Below, piece after piece: positions 19,017 through 28,047 of a stretch of 64,000 bases of DNA. Source of the DNA: DATFTE01 sp963840665 (GTDB lineage Bacteria > Acidobacteriota > Terriglobia > Terriglobales > Acidobacteriaceae); NCBI GenBank assembly GCA_963840665.1, contig CAWIZO010000005.1, positions 1-64,000 of the forward strand, read 5' to 3'. The translations under genes and the position numbers were made by a program. The notes under the pieces were generated by a model. It did not search any database. It worked only from the letters and a program-made list of their open reading frames with translations, and was not told the DNA's origin. The first letter of the stretch is position 1. The number at the start of each line of letters is the position of its first letter.

Positions 19017-19757
19017 ATGCCCGCCGAACGTCTGCAGAAAATTATCGCCGCCGCCGGAATCGCCTCGCGCCGCAAATCCGAAGAACTCATTACGGGCGGA
19101 CTTGTGTCAGTCAACGGTCAGATCGTTACGGAACTGGGCAGCAAGGCCGATCCCGAGCAGGATCACATTCGCGTCAACGGCAAGCTCTTGAAGGGTCCCG
19201 AGCGTCACATCTATTTGCTGATGAACAAGCCCAAGGGATATGTGACTACGTTAAAAGATCCCGAGCATCGTCCCACGGTATCGGATCTGCTGCACGGCGT
19301 GGGCGCGCGCGTCTATCCCGTCGGACGCCTCGATTACGCGAGCGAAGGCCTCCTGCTGCTGACCAACGACGGCGAGTTCGCCAACTTCCTGATGAAGGCC
19401 GCATCGCATGTTCCCAAGACTTACATGGTGAAGGTTGCGGGAACACCCGAGCCGGAAGGATTAGCGAAGTTGCGCACCGGCGTATCCATCGCCACCGACC
19501 GAGGCAAACGGGTAAAAACCGCACCCGCTCGAATCCGCGTGATCCGCGAAGCTAACAATCCATGGTACGAAGTCACGCTCACGGAGGGCAGGAACCGGCA
19601 AATCCGCCGCATGTTCGAGCAAATTGGACATCATGTGGAAAAGATCAAACGGGTCCGCTACGGTCCGCTCGAACTCGATGTCCATCCCGGAAAATTCCGC
19701 CGCTTGACGCCGCAAGAGGTCACAAAGCTGAAGTCGGCGGCAAAAATCAGTCGTTAG
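19017..19757 (+). CDS. rluB: RsuA/RluB-type pseudouridine synthase
   Basis: 246 residues. An N-terminal S4 RNA-binding domain (RLQKIIAAAGIASRRKSEEL) is followed by the catalytic domain with GRLDYASEGLLLLTNDGE, whose Asp is the catalytic residue, and NRQIRRMFEQIGHHVEKIKR. The family modifies one uridine in 23S or 16S rRNA; the subtype (RluB rather than RsuA or RluF) is a best guess. It sits 35 bases behind scpB, as in many bacteria. Confidence 0.9.
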   Translation: MPAERLQKIIAAAGIASRRKSEELITGGLVSVNGQIVTELGSKADPEQDHIRVNGKLLKGPERHIYLLMNKPKGYVTTLKDPEHRPTVSDLLHGVGARVYPVGRLDYASEGLLLLTNDGEFANFLMKAASHVPKTYMVKVAGTPEPEGLAKLRTGVSIATDRGKRVKTAPARIRVIREANNPWYEVTLTEGRNRQIRRMFEQIGHHVEKIKRVRYGPLELDVHPGKFRRLTPQEVTKLKSAAKISR

Positions 19758-19772
19758 TCGCAGCGGTTTTCA

Positions 19773-19804
19773 AATCGTCAATCGAAAATCGACAATCGTA
19801 AATC
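19773..19804. repeat. Heptamer array, AATCGTC type
   Basis: Units AATCGTC, AATCGAA, AATCGAC, AATCGTA and AATCCCT in tandem, just after the rluB gene. Single arm, strict 7-base period. Confidence 0.8.
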
Positions 19805-19872
19805 CCTTCTGACCGACCAATCAGTCGGGTGACACATTATTGCTGGCGTGATAATTCTTAAATGACGCCACG

Positions 19873-21000
19873 ATGAGCGACTTCAGCCAGTTGGTACCCG
19901 ATCACATTCGAAGGTTAGGTGGGTACACTCCCGGCAAATCGCCGCGCCAGGCACAACAGGAGAGCCACGTGACCTGCATCAAAATGGCCTCCAACGAGGC
20001 ACCTTTCGGCCCTTCGCCCCGCGCTATTCAGGCGATGCAGGCCGTCCTTACCGAAAGCCATTTTTATCCGGACAATGATGCCCGCGAATTGCGCGACGAG
20101 CTCGCCAAGCGGCACAGCATAATGCCCGAGCAAGTTGTCGTCACTGCCGGATCTACGGCTTTGCTCGGAATCATCGCGCGAACGCTACTCTCACCCGGAC
20201 TGAACGCAGTAACCAGCGAGCGCTCGTTCATCGTCTACCCGATCGCCACCCGGGCCGCTGGAGGGGAACTGATCGAGGTCAAGACGAAGGGCGACGGCTA
20301 CGACCTGGATGCACTGGCAGACACGATCAATGACAAAACGCGAATCGTCTTCCTCGCCAATCCGAACAATCCCACCGGAACGCTAGTCACTCCCGAAGAG
20401 GTAGATCGTTTCCTCGACAAGGTTCCGAAAAATGTCATCACCATCCTCGACGAGGCCTATTTCGACTTCGCGCAACACTTCGCTAAAACGCGGGGCGTGA
20501 GCTACTCGCATTCTCTTGATTACCTGCGACAGGGGCGTAACGTCGTGGTGCTGCGGACCTTCTCGAAGGCTCACGGGCTGGCGGGCGTGCGCGTTGGTTA
20601 CGGCATTGGACCGACAGAGCTGATGTCGTACTTCGCTCGCATGCGCACGACGTTTTCGGTTTCCAACGTCGCCCAAGCCGCCGCCATGGCAGCACTCGAG
20701 GATGAAGAGCACACTCGCAAGGCTCTCAAGAATAATGCCGCTGAAGCGAGCCGGGTGCTCGATGGAATCGCGGAACTGGGATACCGCCCGGTTCCCACCT
20801 GGGCCAACTTCATCTACTGTGACATCGGAGAAGACGCTGGAGCCTTCTCAAAGCGCATGCAGTCCGAGGGAGTCATCATCCGTCCACTGGGCCCGTGGGG
20901 TATGCCGACCGCCTTCCGCGTGACTATCGGAACGCCCGAGCAGAACGACACGTTTCTCAAAGCCTTCCGCAAAGTCATGGAAAAAGTGGCAGCGCGCTAG
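19873..21000 (+). CDS. hisC: Histidinol-phosphate aminotransferase
   Basis: 375 residues. Class II aminotransferase fold with MASNEAPFGPSP at the start, NPNNPTGT in the middle, DEAYFDF, and the PLP-binding lysine in TFSKAHGLAGVRVGYG. It transfers an amino group to imidazole-acetol phosphate in histidine synthesis; paralogues can act on aromatic amino acids. No other his genes are nearby. Confidence 0.92.
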   Translation: MSDFSQLVPDHIRRLGGYTPGKSPRQAQQESHVTCIKMASNEAPFGPSPRAIQAMQAVLTESHFYPDNDARELRDELAKRHSIMPEQVVVTAGSTALLGIIARTLLSPGLNAVTSERSFIVYPIATRAAGGELIEVKTKGDGYDLDALADTINDKTRIVFLANPNNPTGTLVTPEEVDRFLDKVPKNVITILDEAYFDFAQHFAKTRGVSYSHSLDYLRQGRNVVVLRTFSKAHGLAGVRVGYGIGPTELMSYFARMRTTFSVSNVAQAAAMAALEDEEHTRKALKNNAAEASRVLDGIAELGYRPVPTWANFIYCDIGEDAGAFSKRMQSEGVIIRPLGPWGMPTAFRVTIGTPEQNDTFLKAFRKVMEKVAAR

Positions 21001-21007
21001 GATATTT

Positions 21008-21092
21008 TTGATTGTTGATTGTTGATTGAAAAGCAAGAATGCGTGGTACTCCATGGTTTTTCATTCGACAATCAACAATCAAAAATCAACAA
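21008..21092. repeat. Inverted heptamer arrays between hisC and mutM
   Basis: Left arm: three TTGATTG units (about 21008-21029). Right arm: the complementary AATCAAC series (21069-21092). The arms can pair into a long hairpin in the gap between two converging genes, so it may also act as a bidirectional terminator. Confidence 0.8.
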
Positions 21093-21097
21093 TTGCC

Positions 21098-21938
21098 TCA
21101 CTTCTGGCATTTCGCGCAATAGTGACTGCTGCGTCCACCCAGCACGACACGCTTAATGGGTGTTTCGCAAACCAGGCAAGGCTCGCCTACCCGTCCGTAG
21201 ACGCGATGTTGCAACTGAAAAAATCCCTCTTCGCCGTCAGCGTCAACGTAGTCGGAAATCGAAGAACCGCCCAGTGCGATTGCTTCTTTCAATACTTCTT
21301 GGACAGCCAGATAGAGGCGCCGCAACTCTTCGTGAGTCAGTGACGCCGCCCGTCGCCTGCGGACGAATGCCGGCGCGAAACAGCGACTCATCGGCATAAA
21401 TGTTACCTACGCCGCTCAGCAGCTTTTGGTTCAACAACGCACTCTTGATCGGCGTCTTTCGTCCCTTAAAAAGCTGAACGAACTTCTCGAGTTTCACCTG
21501 AAGCGGTTCGGTTCCCGGAGCCTCGAACCCTTGCGTCACGCTCAGACGTCCAAAGCGCCGCGGATCGACAAATCGCAATTCCCTGCCCGACTTTAGTTGC
21601 AGGATGGCATGAGTGTGCTTCGCGACTTCCTCTTGCCCGGCTCGCAAACCACCACCCGTCCGGTCATCCCGAGATGGACGATCCATTGTGCCTTGGTCGG
21701 AACAGGCATTGGCCTTTTTCTTAGTTGCCGCGGGCTCCCCATCAAGATCGAACACAATGTGCTTCCCGACGCGGCGGACTCCTGCGATACGCTTTCCTTC
21801 GAGCGTACGCACGATCTCAGCCGGTGGGGATTTCAGAGGCTCAGGCTTCGAACCCAGCCACACGGACTCGATCCGATCTCCGGTAACCCGCTTATCCAGG
21901 CCACGAGCGATGGTTTCTACTTCGGGGAGTTCAGGCAT
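21098..21938 (-). pseudogene. mutM: Formamidopyrimidine-DNA glycosylase with three frame changes
   Basis: The N-terminal frame from 21938 starts with PELPEVETIARGL (catalytic Pro2, Glu3). The central HLGMTGR block appears only in another frame (near 21640-21690); the 21938 frame then resumes with EEVAKHTHAILQLKSG. Near 21360 the sequence switches to the frame of 21098-21397, which carries the zinc finger CLVC...YCAKC. Three single-base changes would restore a full protein; one lies in a run of A's near 21715. It would excise oxidised purines. The broken state needs checking against reads. Confidence 0.8.
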
Positions 21939-21954
21939 GAGGAAATCAGTCTAC

Positions 21955-22073
21955 AGTCGTTGGTCGTCAGTCGTCAGCCGGTTGGGTTTCACTAACGACG
22001 GACGACCAAAGACCAACGACCAGGTAGTGTCCTATTAGCGCAACGCAGTCTTAGGACACTACCAACGACCAAC
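21955..22073. repeat. Inverted heptamer arrays with a nested palindrome
   Basis: Left arm AGTCGTT, GGTCGTC, AGTCGTC (21955-21981); right arm CTAACGA, CGGACGA, CCAAAGA, CCAACGA (21991-22023). The right arm is interrupted by a palindromic insert at 22023-22063 and then resumes. Confidence 0.8.
22023..22063. repeat. 41-bp palindromic insert
   Basis: Perfect 12-base inverted arms GGTAGTGTCCTA (22023-22034) and TAGGACACTACC (22052-22063) around a 17-base loop, sitting inside the heptamer array. It looks like a small mobile or regulatory palindrome. Confidence 0.6.
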
Positions 22074-22235
22074 CCCGATTGCCCGTCCACAGCCTCGCAA
22101 GGTATCATTTGGGGTACACATCTTCTTCGTTTACCCCAGTCATTCAGCAGCCGCGCAGTTTACCTGCGGCAAGGGTGTGTGCGACCCCGCATTGCGGTCG
22201 AGGACGACCGCTCATTCTGTTCCTCGGAGTTTGCT

Positions 22236-23561
22236 TTGAAGAAGGGTAAGACTGCGGTTATCGTAGGCGCCCAATGGGGCGACGAAGGCAAGGGCAAGAT
22301 TGTCGACGTGCTGTCGGAAAGCTTTCCCCTTGTAGCTCGCTATGCCGGAGGCCACAACGCCGGACACACTGTCATCATCAATGGCAAAAAATTTGTCCTG
22401 CAGCTGATTCCTTCAGGAGTCCTGCGGCCGGGATGTCGCGGAGTCATCGGTAACGGTGTAGTTCTCGATCCCATCGCGCTGTTGAAAGAGATCTCCAAGC
22501 TGCGCGATATGGGTGTTGCCATCGACGGTAATCTTTTCATCAGCAACCGTGCGCAAGTGATTCTGCCTTATCACCGCATGATTGAACTCGCCGCCGAGAA
22601 TGCACCCGGCCGCGTCAAGATCGGCACGACGTCACGAGGCATCGGTCCTGCTTACGAAGACAAGATGGGACGCCGCGGCCTGCGCGTCGCCGATCTGCTC
22701 GACCTCGCATTGCTCAAGACTCACATCGAGAATGCGGTCCATGAGAAAAACATGATCGCGCACGCGCTGTTCAACACCGAACCCCTCGACGCTGACAAAA
22801 TGTATCAGGAGTATGCCGAGGCATCGAAGCAGATCGCACCGTTTGTATGTGACACCGCTGCTCTGCTAAACAAGGCCCTGGCCGACGGCGAATCTGTCAT
22901 GTTTGAAGGCGCGCAAGGCACCATGCTCGACATTGATCATGGGACCTATCCGTTCGTGACCTCCTCGAGCGCAACGTCAGGCGGTGCGGTCACGGGGACC
23001 GGTGTCGCTCCCACTGCCATCGATACCGTCATCGGCATTACCAAGGCTTATTGCACCCGTGTCGGCGGCGGTCCTTTTCCAACCGAAGCTCTCGATGCCA
23101 TCGGCGACCAAATTCGCGCCCGCGGCAACGAGTTCGGTGCGGTCACCGGGCGCCCCCGCCGTTGCGGATGGTTAGACTTGCCTCTATTGCGCTACGCTGG
23201 CATGATTAACGGCATTTCGTGGTTGGTAGTGACCAAGCTCGACGTGCTGGATGAGTTGGCGGAAATCCCGATCTGCGTGGCTTACAAGATCAACGGCAGG
23301 CAGACGGCGGAAATTCCGGCGCAAGCGAGCGGCTACGACCAGATCGAATGCATCTATAAAACGATGCCCGGCTGGCTAACATCGACGGAAGGCATCACGG
23401 AGTTCGATAAGTTGCCGAAAGCAGCGCGCGACTACCTGGCTTTTCTGGAGAAAGAAAGCGGCGCACGCATTGGTATGGTGTCCACGGGCCCCGGCCGGGA
23501 ACAAACGATGGTGACGAAAGAGTTCGCAAGCGAACTCAAGATTGCGGACCTCAAGAGCTGA
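22236..23561 (+). CDS. purA: Adenylosuccinate synthetase
   Basis: 441 residues from the TTG at 22236, which has a GGAG ribosome site 7 bases upstream; the frame is open to a GTG at 22179 but that would add an unusual N-terminus. Conserved: GAQWGDEGKGKIVD, AGGHNAGHT, the GTTSRGIGPAYEDKMGRRG stretch, EGAQGTMLDIDHGTYPFVT, and TGRPRRCGW. It joins IMP and aspartate in AMP synthesis. Confidence 0.95.
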   Translation: MKKGKTAVIVGAQWGDEGKGKIVDVLSESFPLVARYAGGHNAGHTVIINGKKFVLQLIPSGVLRPGCRGVIGNGVVLDPIALLKEISKLRDMGVAIDGNLFISNRAQVILPYHRMIELAAENAPGRVKIGTTSRGIGPAYEDKMGRRGLRVADLLDLALLKTHIENAVHEKNMIAHALFNTEPLDADKMYQEYAEASKQIAPFVCDTAALLNKALADGESVMFEGAQGTMLDIDHGTYPFVTSSSATSGGAVTGTGVAPTAIDTVIGITKAYCTRVGGGPFPTEALDAIGDQIRARGNEFGAVTGRPRRCGWLDLPLLRYAGMINGISWLVVTKLDVLDELAEIPICVAYKINGRQTAEIPAQASGYDQIECIYKTMPGWLTSTEGITEFDKLPKAARDYLAFLEKESGARIGMVSTGPGREQTMVTKEFASELKIADLKS

Positions 23562-23594
23562 ATCAACTAATCGAGGAGCGGACGGAGCGGAAAG

Positions 23595-23882
23595 ATGGTA
23601 GTGCTAGCAGTGACCTGGATGGCGAAGGTAGGCCACGAAGCGGAAGTAGCAGGGATTTTTTCGAAGCTTACAGAAGAATCCCGGAAAGAGTCGGGCTGTG
23701 TAACCTACCAGGTGCACCGCCACAAAACTGAGCCACGCCGCTTCTTCATCTACGAACTCTACAAAGATGACGCCGCGCTCGAAGCACACCGCGCCGCGCC
23801 GCACTTTCTGCAATACGCTCGCAAGGAACTCCCTAAAATCGCCGAGCGCACCGAAGGTAATTTGTACGAGCCGCTAGGGTAG
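23595..23882 (+). CDS. Antibiotic-biosynthesis-monooxygenase (ABM) domain protein
   Basis: 95 residues forming a single ABM ferredoxin-like domain: VTWMAKVGHEAEVAGIFSKL, then the family core SGCVTYQVHR and FFIYELYKDDAALEAH, then HFLQY. Family members are small dimeric quinol or aldehyde-modifying enzymes such as YgiN and LsrG; the substrate here is unknown. It converges with the tautomerase gene, the stops being only 9 bases apart. Confidence 0.85.
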   Translation: MVVLAVTWMAKVGHEAEVAGIFSKLTEESRKESGCVTYQVHRHKTEPRRFFIYELYKDDAALEAHRAAPHFLQYARKELPKIAERTEGNLYEPLG

Positions 23883-23891
23883 GCGAGGGAG

Positions 23892-24080
23892 TTAGGTCTT
23901 GTCGGCCATCAACACGCCGCCCGAAGCGTAGCTCTCTTTGGACACTTCGAGGAACGTGACCACGATCGCCTCGCGACGTGCTCCGGCCTCTTCCACCATC
24001 GTGTCGGTAATTCGCTGTGCAATCTTGCGCTTCTGATCGGCGGTACGCCCCTGCAGCATAGTTATCTGGACTAAAGGCAT
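23892..24080 (-). CDS. 4-oxalocrotonate tautomerase family protein
   Basis: 62 residues, the size of a one-domain tautomerase. After removal of Met it begins with Pro (PLVQITMLQGRT), the catalytic base of the family; the following Arg-containing helix (ADQKRKIAQRITDTMVEEA) also fits. It isomerises an enol/keto substrate, which is unknown. Confidence 0.85.
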   Translation of the reverse strand: MPLVQITMLQGRTADQKRKIAQRITDTMVEEAGARREAIVVTFLEVSKESYASGGVLMADKT

Positions 24081-24086
24081 AGTGAC

Positions 24087-24159
24087 AGTTCTCAGTTCCC
24101 ATGTCTCAGAACCCCGGTTCCCAAGAAACTGAGAACTGGGAACCGAGAACTGAGAACTA
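24087..24159. repeat. Inverted heptamer arrays, GAGAACT type
   Basis: Left arm GTTCTCA, GTTCCCA, TGTCTCA with GGTTCCC; right arm GAGAACT, GGGAACC, GAGAACT, GAGAACT. The arms are complementary and lie directly after the ndk stop codon. Confidence 0.8.
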
Positions 24160-24582
24160 TTTCGCTAATTCGTATCCCGCAAAGAAAAAGCTCAGTTCAA
24201 AGCGTGCGGTATCTTCCGCATCCGAGCCGTGAATGGCGTTGAATTCGATGTTGCTAGCCCACTTCTTGCGGATGGTTCCCTCTTCCGCATTCGCGGGATT
24301 CGTCGCTCCCATGAGCTTGCGCAGATCGGCAATCGCGTTTTCCTTCTCTAGCGCCAGCACCACGATCGGGCCGCTCGACATGAAGTCCGTCAGCGAATTG
24401 TAAAAGGGACGGCTTGCATGCACCGCATAGAACTGCTCCGCCTGATGCTTCGAGATCTCGAGCATCTTGATGGCAAGGATGCGGAAGCTGTTCTTTTCGA
24501 ACTGCTCAATAATGTCGCCGATGGCGTTCTTCTTCACGGCGTCGGGTTTAACGATGGTAAGAGTACGCTGGAGAGTCTTCAT
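24157..24582 (-). CDS. ndk: Nucleoside diphosphate kinase
   Basis: 141 residues, usual length. TLTIVKPDAVKKN forms the start, FYAVHASRPFYNSL the middle, and NAIHGSD carries the phosphorylated active-site His. It equalises nucleoside triphosphate pools. Transcribed on the minus strand away from sucD; both flanks hold heptamer arrays. Confidence 0.96.
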   Translation of the reverse strand: MKTLQRTLTIVKPDAVKKNAIGDIIEQFEKNSFRILAIKMLEISKHQAEQFYAVHASRPFYNSLTDFMSSGPIVVLALEKENAIADLRKLMGATNPANAEEGTIRKKWASNIEFNAIHGSDAEDTARFELSFFFAGYELAK

Positions 24583-24653
24583 GGTTGGTCGTTGGTCCTT
24601 GGTGGTTCGTCGTTAGATTTTTTCGGTACTCGGTACTCGGTACCAGGTACTTA
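24583..24653. repeat. Two different heptamer arrays side by side
   Basis: 24584-24617 has GTTGGTC, GTTGGTC, CTTGGTG, GTTCGTC, GTTAGAT. 24624-24653 has CGGTACT, CGGTACT, CGGTACC, AGGTACT. Two unrelated 7-mers share one gap between sucD and ndk. Confidence 0.8.
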
Positions 24654-24660
24654 GTTCTGT

Positions 24661-25545
24661 CTACGCTTTCGCCGTCACTCCCATAGCCGCGACGCACGTT
24701 TCGCCGATCTCCGCCGGAGACTTGGCCACTCGTATGCCAGCCGCTTCCATCGCTTTGATCTTTTCGGAGGCAGTTCCTTTCCCACCGGAAATGATCGCGC
24801 CGGCATGCCCCATGCGGCGTCCCGGAGGCGCAGTTTGCCCCGCGATGAAGCCAACCACCGGTTTCTTCATGTGCGATCTCACAAATTCAGCAGCCGTTTC
24901 TTCCGCATCGCCGCCAATTTCGCCGATCATGATGACCGCTTCCGTCTGCGGATCGCGGTTGAAGAGATCGAGTGCATCGACAAAGTTCGTCCCAATGATC
25001 GGATCTCCCCCGATGCCAATCGCCGTCGACTGGCCGATCCCACGCGTCGTGAGCTGATATACGGCTTCATAGGTCAGCGTGCCTGAGCGTGAGACGATGC
25101 CTACCGGACCCTCACGGTGAATGTGCCCCGGCATGATGCCGATCTTGCACTTGCCCGGTGAAATGATTCCCGGGCAATTGGGACCGATCAGCCGCGAGCG
25201 CCGATTCTGCAGGAATTCCCAGGCACGAACCATGTCAAGTGTCGGGATGCCCTCGGTGATGCACACGATCAATTCGATCTCGGCGTCGGCCGCTTCCATG
25301 ATGGCGTCGGCGGCATAGGGCGGTGGAACGAAGATCACTGAAGCGTCCGCTCCAGTCTTGTCAACCGCTTCCTGCACGCTATTGAAGATCGGCCAGCCTT
25401 CGTGGGTCGTTCCACCTTTGCCTGGTGTCACGCCGCCGACGATCTTGGTTCCGTACTCGGCGCAGGCCTTGGCATGAAACGTGCCTTCACGCCCCGTCAG
25501 TCCCTGCACAATCACCTTCGTATTCTTATTAACCAAAATTGCCAT
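24661..25545 (-). CDS. sucD: Succinyl-CoA synthetase alpha subunit
   Basis: 294 residues. The CoA-binding start (VQGLTGREGTFH), NCPGIISPG, and the phospho-His site in RMGHAGAIISGGKGTA are present. It forms the TCA-cycle enzyme with SucC, encoded 55 bases upstream in the same direction. The gap between the two holds a heptamer array. Confidence 0.97.
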   Translation of the reverse strand: MAILVNKNTKVIVQGLTGREGTFHAKACAEYGTKIVGGVTPGKGGTTHEGWPIFNSVQEAVDKTGADASVIFVPPPYAADAIMEAADAEIELIVCITEGIPTLDMVRAWEFLQNRRSRLIGPNCPGIISPGKCKIGIMPGHIHREGPVGIVSRSGTLTYEAVYQLTTRGIGQSTAIGIGGDPIIGTNFVDALDLFNRDPQTEAVIMIGEIGGDAEETAAEFVRSHMKKPVVGFIAGQTAPPGRRMGHAGAIISGGKGTASEKIKAMEAAGIRVAKSPAEIGETCVAAMGVTAKA

Positions 25546-25569
25546 AATGACTCTCTTCTTTGATCTTTC

Positions 25570-25600
25570 TCGGAACTCGGAACTCGGTACTCGGTACTAA
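25570..25600. repeat. Heptamer array, CGGAACT/CGGTACT type
   Basis: CGGAACT twice, then CGGTACT twice, in the 55-bp gap between sucC and sucD. Shares its 7-mer with 24624-24653 and 50678-50706. Confidence 0.8.
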
Positions 25601-26773
25601 TTACTGTTTCGCTGCCGCGACGACTTTTTCTGCCGCGTCTTTCATAGTATCGGCAACAATGAAGCTCAGGCCCGAGGCCTTCAGAATTTCACGACCTTTT
25701 TCCACGTTCGTTCCTTCCAATCGCAGAACGATCGGCAACTGGATGTGAGTTTTGTTGGCCGCCTCGACGATGCCGTTGGCTAGGGTATCGACACGCAGGA
25801 TGCCGCCAAAAATATTGATTAGCACGGCCTTCACGTTCTTGTCGCTTAGCAGAATCTCGAACGCATGCGTCACCTGCTCGGCATTCGCGCCACCACCTAC
25901 ATCGAGGAAGTTCGCGGGCATGCCACCGGCGTACTTGATGATGTCCATGGTCGCCATCGCCAGGCCAGCGCCGTTCACCATGCACCCGACATTTCCATCG
26001 AGCTTGATGTAGTTCAGGCTGTACTTTGAGGCTTCCACTTCCAGCGGATCTTCTTCAGTAATGTCGCGGAGTTCGCGAATATCGGGATGCCGGAACAGCG
26101 CATTGTCATCAAAGGTGATCTTGGCGTCGAGAGCGAACAAGCGCCCGTCGGTACAACTGATAAATGGATTGATCTCGACCAGCGAAGCGTCCGTATCGAG
26201 AAACGTGCGATACAGACCCGTCAAGAACTGAACTGCGGGATTGATCTGCTGCGGCTTGAGTCCCAACGCAAATGCAATCTTCCGCGCCTGGAAGGGCTCG
26301 AGCCCCATTCCTGGATCGATGTGCTGTTTGAAAATCGCCTCGGGTTTTTCGGCGGCAACCTGCTCGATGTCCATGCCGCCCGCCGCGGATGCCATGAAAA
26401 CCGGCTTGGCCTCCGCGCGATCGAGAAGAATGCCAAGATATAGTTCTTTCTCAATGGGCAGCGTTTCTTCAATCAGCAACCGGCGAACAATGCGTCCCTC
26501 CGGCCCCGTCTGGTGCGTGATCAACTTCATGCCGAGCATCTTGCTGGCGATCTCTCCGGCTTCGGTAGCCGACTTGGCAATCTTCACGCCTCCACCCTTG
26601 CCGCGTCCGCCGGCGTGAATCTGCGCCTTGATCACTACACCGCTGGCGCCGTTCGAGAGCAACTCTTTCGCCGCAGCCTCGGCTTCTTCCTGACTCGTCG
26701 CCATGTGACCGCGCGGCACGTTCACGCCGTACTTCTTTAGAATGGCTTTACCCTGATACTCATGAATTTTCAT
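25601..26773 (-). CDS. sucC: Succinyl-CoA synthetase beta subunit
   Basis: 390 residues. MKIHEYQGKAILKKYGV starts an ATP-grasp domain with IKAQIHAGGRGKGGGVK; the C-terminal CoA-ligase part has FLDVGGGANAEQV and INIFGGILR. It binds nucleotide and partners with SucD. The 226 bases between its start and trpD form a divergent upstream region with no feature I recognise. Confidence 0.97.
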   Translation of the reverse strand: MKIHEYQGKAILKKYGVNVPRGHMATSQEEAEAAAKELLSNGASGVVIKAQIHAGGRGKGGGVKIAKSATEAGEIASKMLGMKLITHQTGPEGRIVRRLLIEETLPIEKELYLGILLDRAEAKPVFMASAAGGMDIEQVAAEKPEAIFKQHIDPGMGLEPFQARKIAFALGLKPQQINPAVQFLTGLYRTFLDTDASLVEINPFISCTDGRLFALDAKITFDDNALFRHPDIRELRDITEEDPLEVEASKYSLNYIKLDGNVGCMVNGAGLAMATMDIIKYAGGMPANFLDVGGGANAEQVTHAFEILLSDKNVKAVLINIFGGILRVDTLANGIVEAANKTHIQLPIVLRLEGTNVEKGREILKASGLSFIVADTMKDAAEKVVAAAKQ

Positions 26774-26999
26774 AAATGATTTCCAAACTCGTTAGTCGCT
26801 GGAAAATTCCAAACCGGCTAGCAATCACGGATCCCGGAGGGGCCTCGCTTGCGGCTTCGAACAGCAGGCAGCAAACTATTGATTCTATAGAACCGCTTCT
26901 GATACGGCAAACGAAACACGTCACAATGAGGAGTGATCGAACGCCTTGCTACAATCCACAGCAATCCGAAGATAAAAAACGATGCTACCCTAAGCCCGA

Positions 27000-28046
27000 A
27001 TGATCCTCGACGCTCTCCATCGCATTGCCAATCACCACGAGTCGCTGACTCGCGAAGAAGCGCGCGCCGTTATGTCGGAGGTTCTCACTGGACAATGCAG
27101 CGACGCTCAAATCGGAGCTCTGCTCGTTGCCCTGCACATGAAGGGCGAAACCGTCGAAGAAATCGTAGGGTTCGCCGAAGCCATTCGCGCCGCCGCCGCT
27201 CCACTACCCATCAACGAAGATTCCAGCCTCTACGTCAGCGGTACAGGGCGCGATGCTCTCGTCGACACCTGCGGCACCGGCGGCGACACGAGTGGGACAT
27301 TCAACATCTCCACAGCAACGGCCCTGGTAGTTGCAGGCGCCGGCGTTCGGGTCGCCAAGCACGGCAATCGCAGCGTCACCTCCAAATGCGGCTCGGCCGA
27401 CGTGATGGAAGCTCTCGGCGTAAACATCAATCTGCCTCCAGCCCGTATGGTGGCATGCCTCGAACAAGTCGGCATCGCGTTTCTGTATGCGCCGGCCATG
27501 CATTCTGCGATGAAATACGTGCAGCCCGCACGCCGCGAACTTCGTTTGCGAACTGTATTCAATCTACTTGGTCCGCTGACGAATCCCGCGCAAGCTTCTG
27601 CACAAGTCGTCGGTGTGTACTCGCTCGATCTCGTCGAGAAACTTGCCGAAGCGCTCAGCATGTTGGGACTGCATCGCGCGCTCGTCGTCCATGGTCTCGA
27701 CGGCCTCGACGAAATCACCATTACCGGGCCAACTCGCGTCGCCGAAGTGCGCGACGGAGTCGTTCGGACCTACGAAGTCACTCCCGAGGAATTTGGAATC
27801 AAGCGCTCGGGTCTTGAAGCAATCTCCGGAGGAGATGCGGCAGAGAATGCCGCCATCATCCGCGAGGTTTTGTGCGGGAAAAAATCTGCGAAGCAGGATG
27901 TGGTTCTGCTGAATGCTGCCGCTGCGTTGATCGCAGCAGGAAAAGCCGATCACTTCAGGGACGCGCTGCCCCTCGCCGCAAAATCCATCGACTCGGGAGC
28001 AGCGGCCGACAAACTGGAAACGCTGATCCGTTTTACCAACTCGTGA
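27000..28046 (+). CDS. trpD: Anthranilate phosphoribosyltransferase
   Basis: 348 residues. The PRPP and substrate site reads VDTCGTGGDTSGTFNIST, followed by KHGNRSVTSKCGSADV and the LLGPLTNPA loop. It catalyses the second step of tryptophan synthesis. No other trp biosynthesis genes are present in the window. Confidence 0.95.
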   Translation: MILDALHRIANHHESLTREEARAVMSEVLTGQCSDAQIGALLVALHMKGETVEEIVGFAEAIRAAAAPLPINEDSSLYVSGTGRDALVDTCGTGGDTSGTFNISTATALVVAGAGVRVAKHGNRSVTSKCGSADVMEALGVNINLPPARMVACLEQVGIAFLYAPAMHSAMKYVQPARRELRLRTVFNLLGPLTNPAQASAQVVGVYSLDLVEKLAEALSMLGLHRALVVHGLDGLDEITITGPTRVAEVRDGVVRTYEVTPEEFGIKRSGLEAISGGDAAENAAIIREVLCGKKSAKQDVVLLNAAAALIAAGKADHFRDALPLAAKSIDSGAAADKLETLIRFTNS

Positions 28047-28047
28047 T

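Noticed and set aside
21008..21092. CRISPR array (and other heptamer loci)
   Set aside because: Repeats are 7 bases in direct tandem with no spacers, and no cas genes are in the window.
26933..27817. 294-codon Arg/Ser-rich frame overlapping trpD
   Set aside because: Same strand but other frame than trpD; low-complexity Arg-rich product, a frame shadow.
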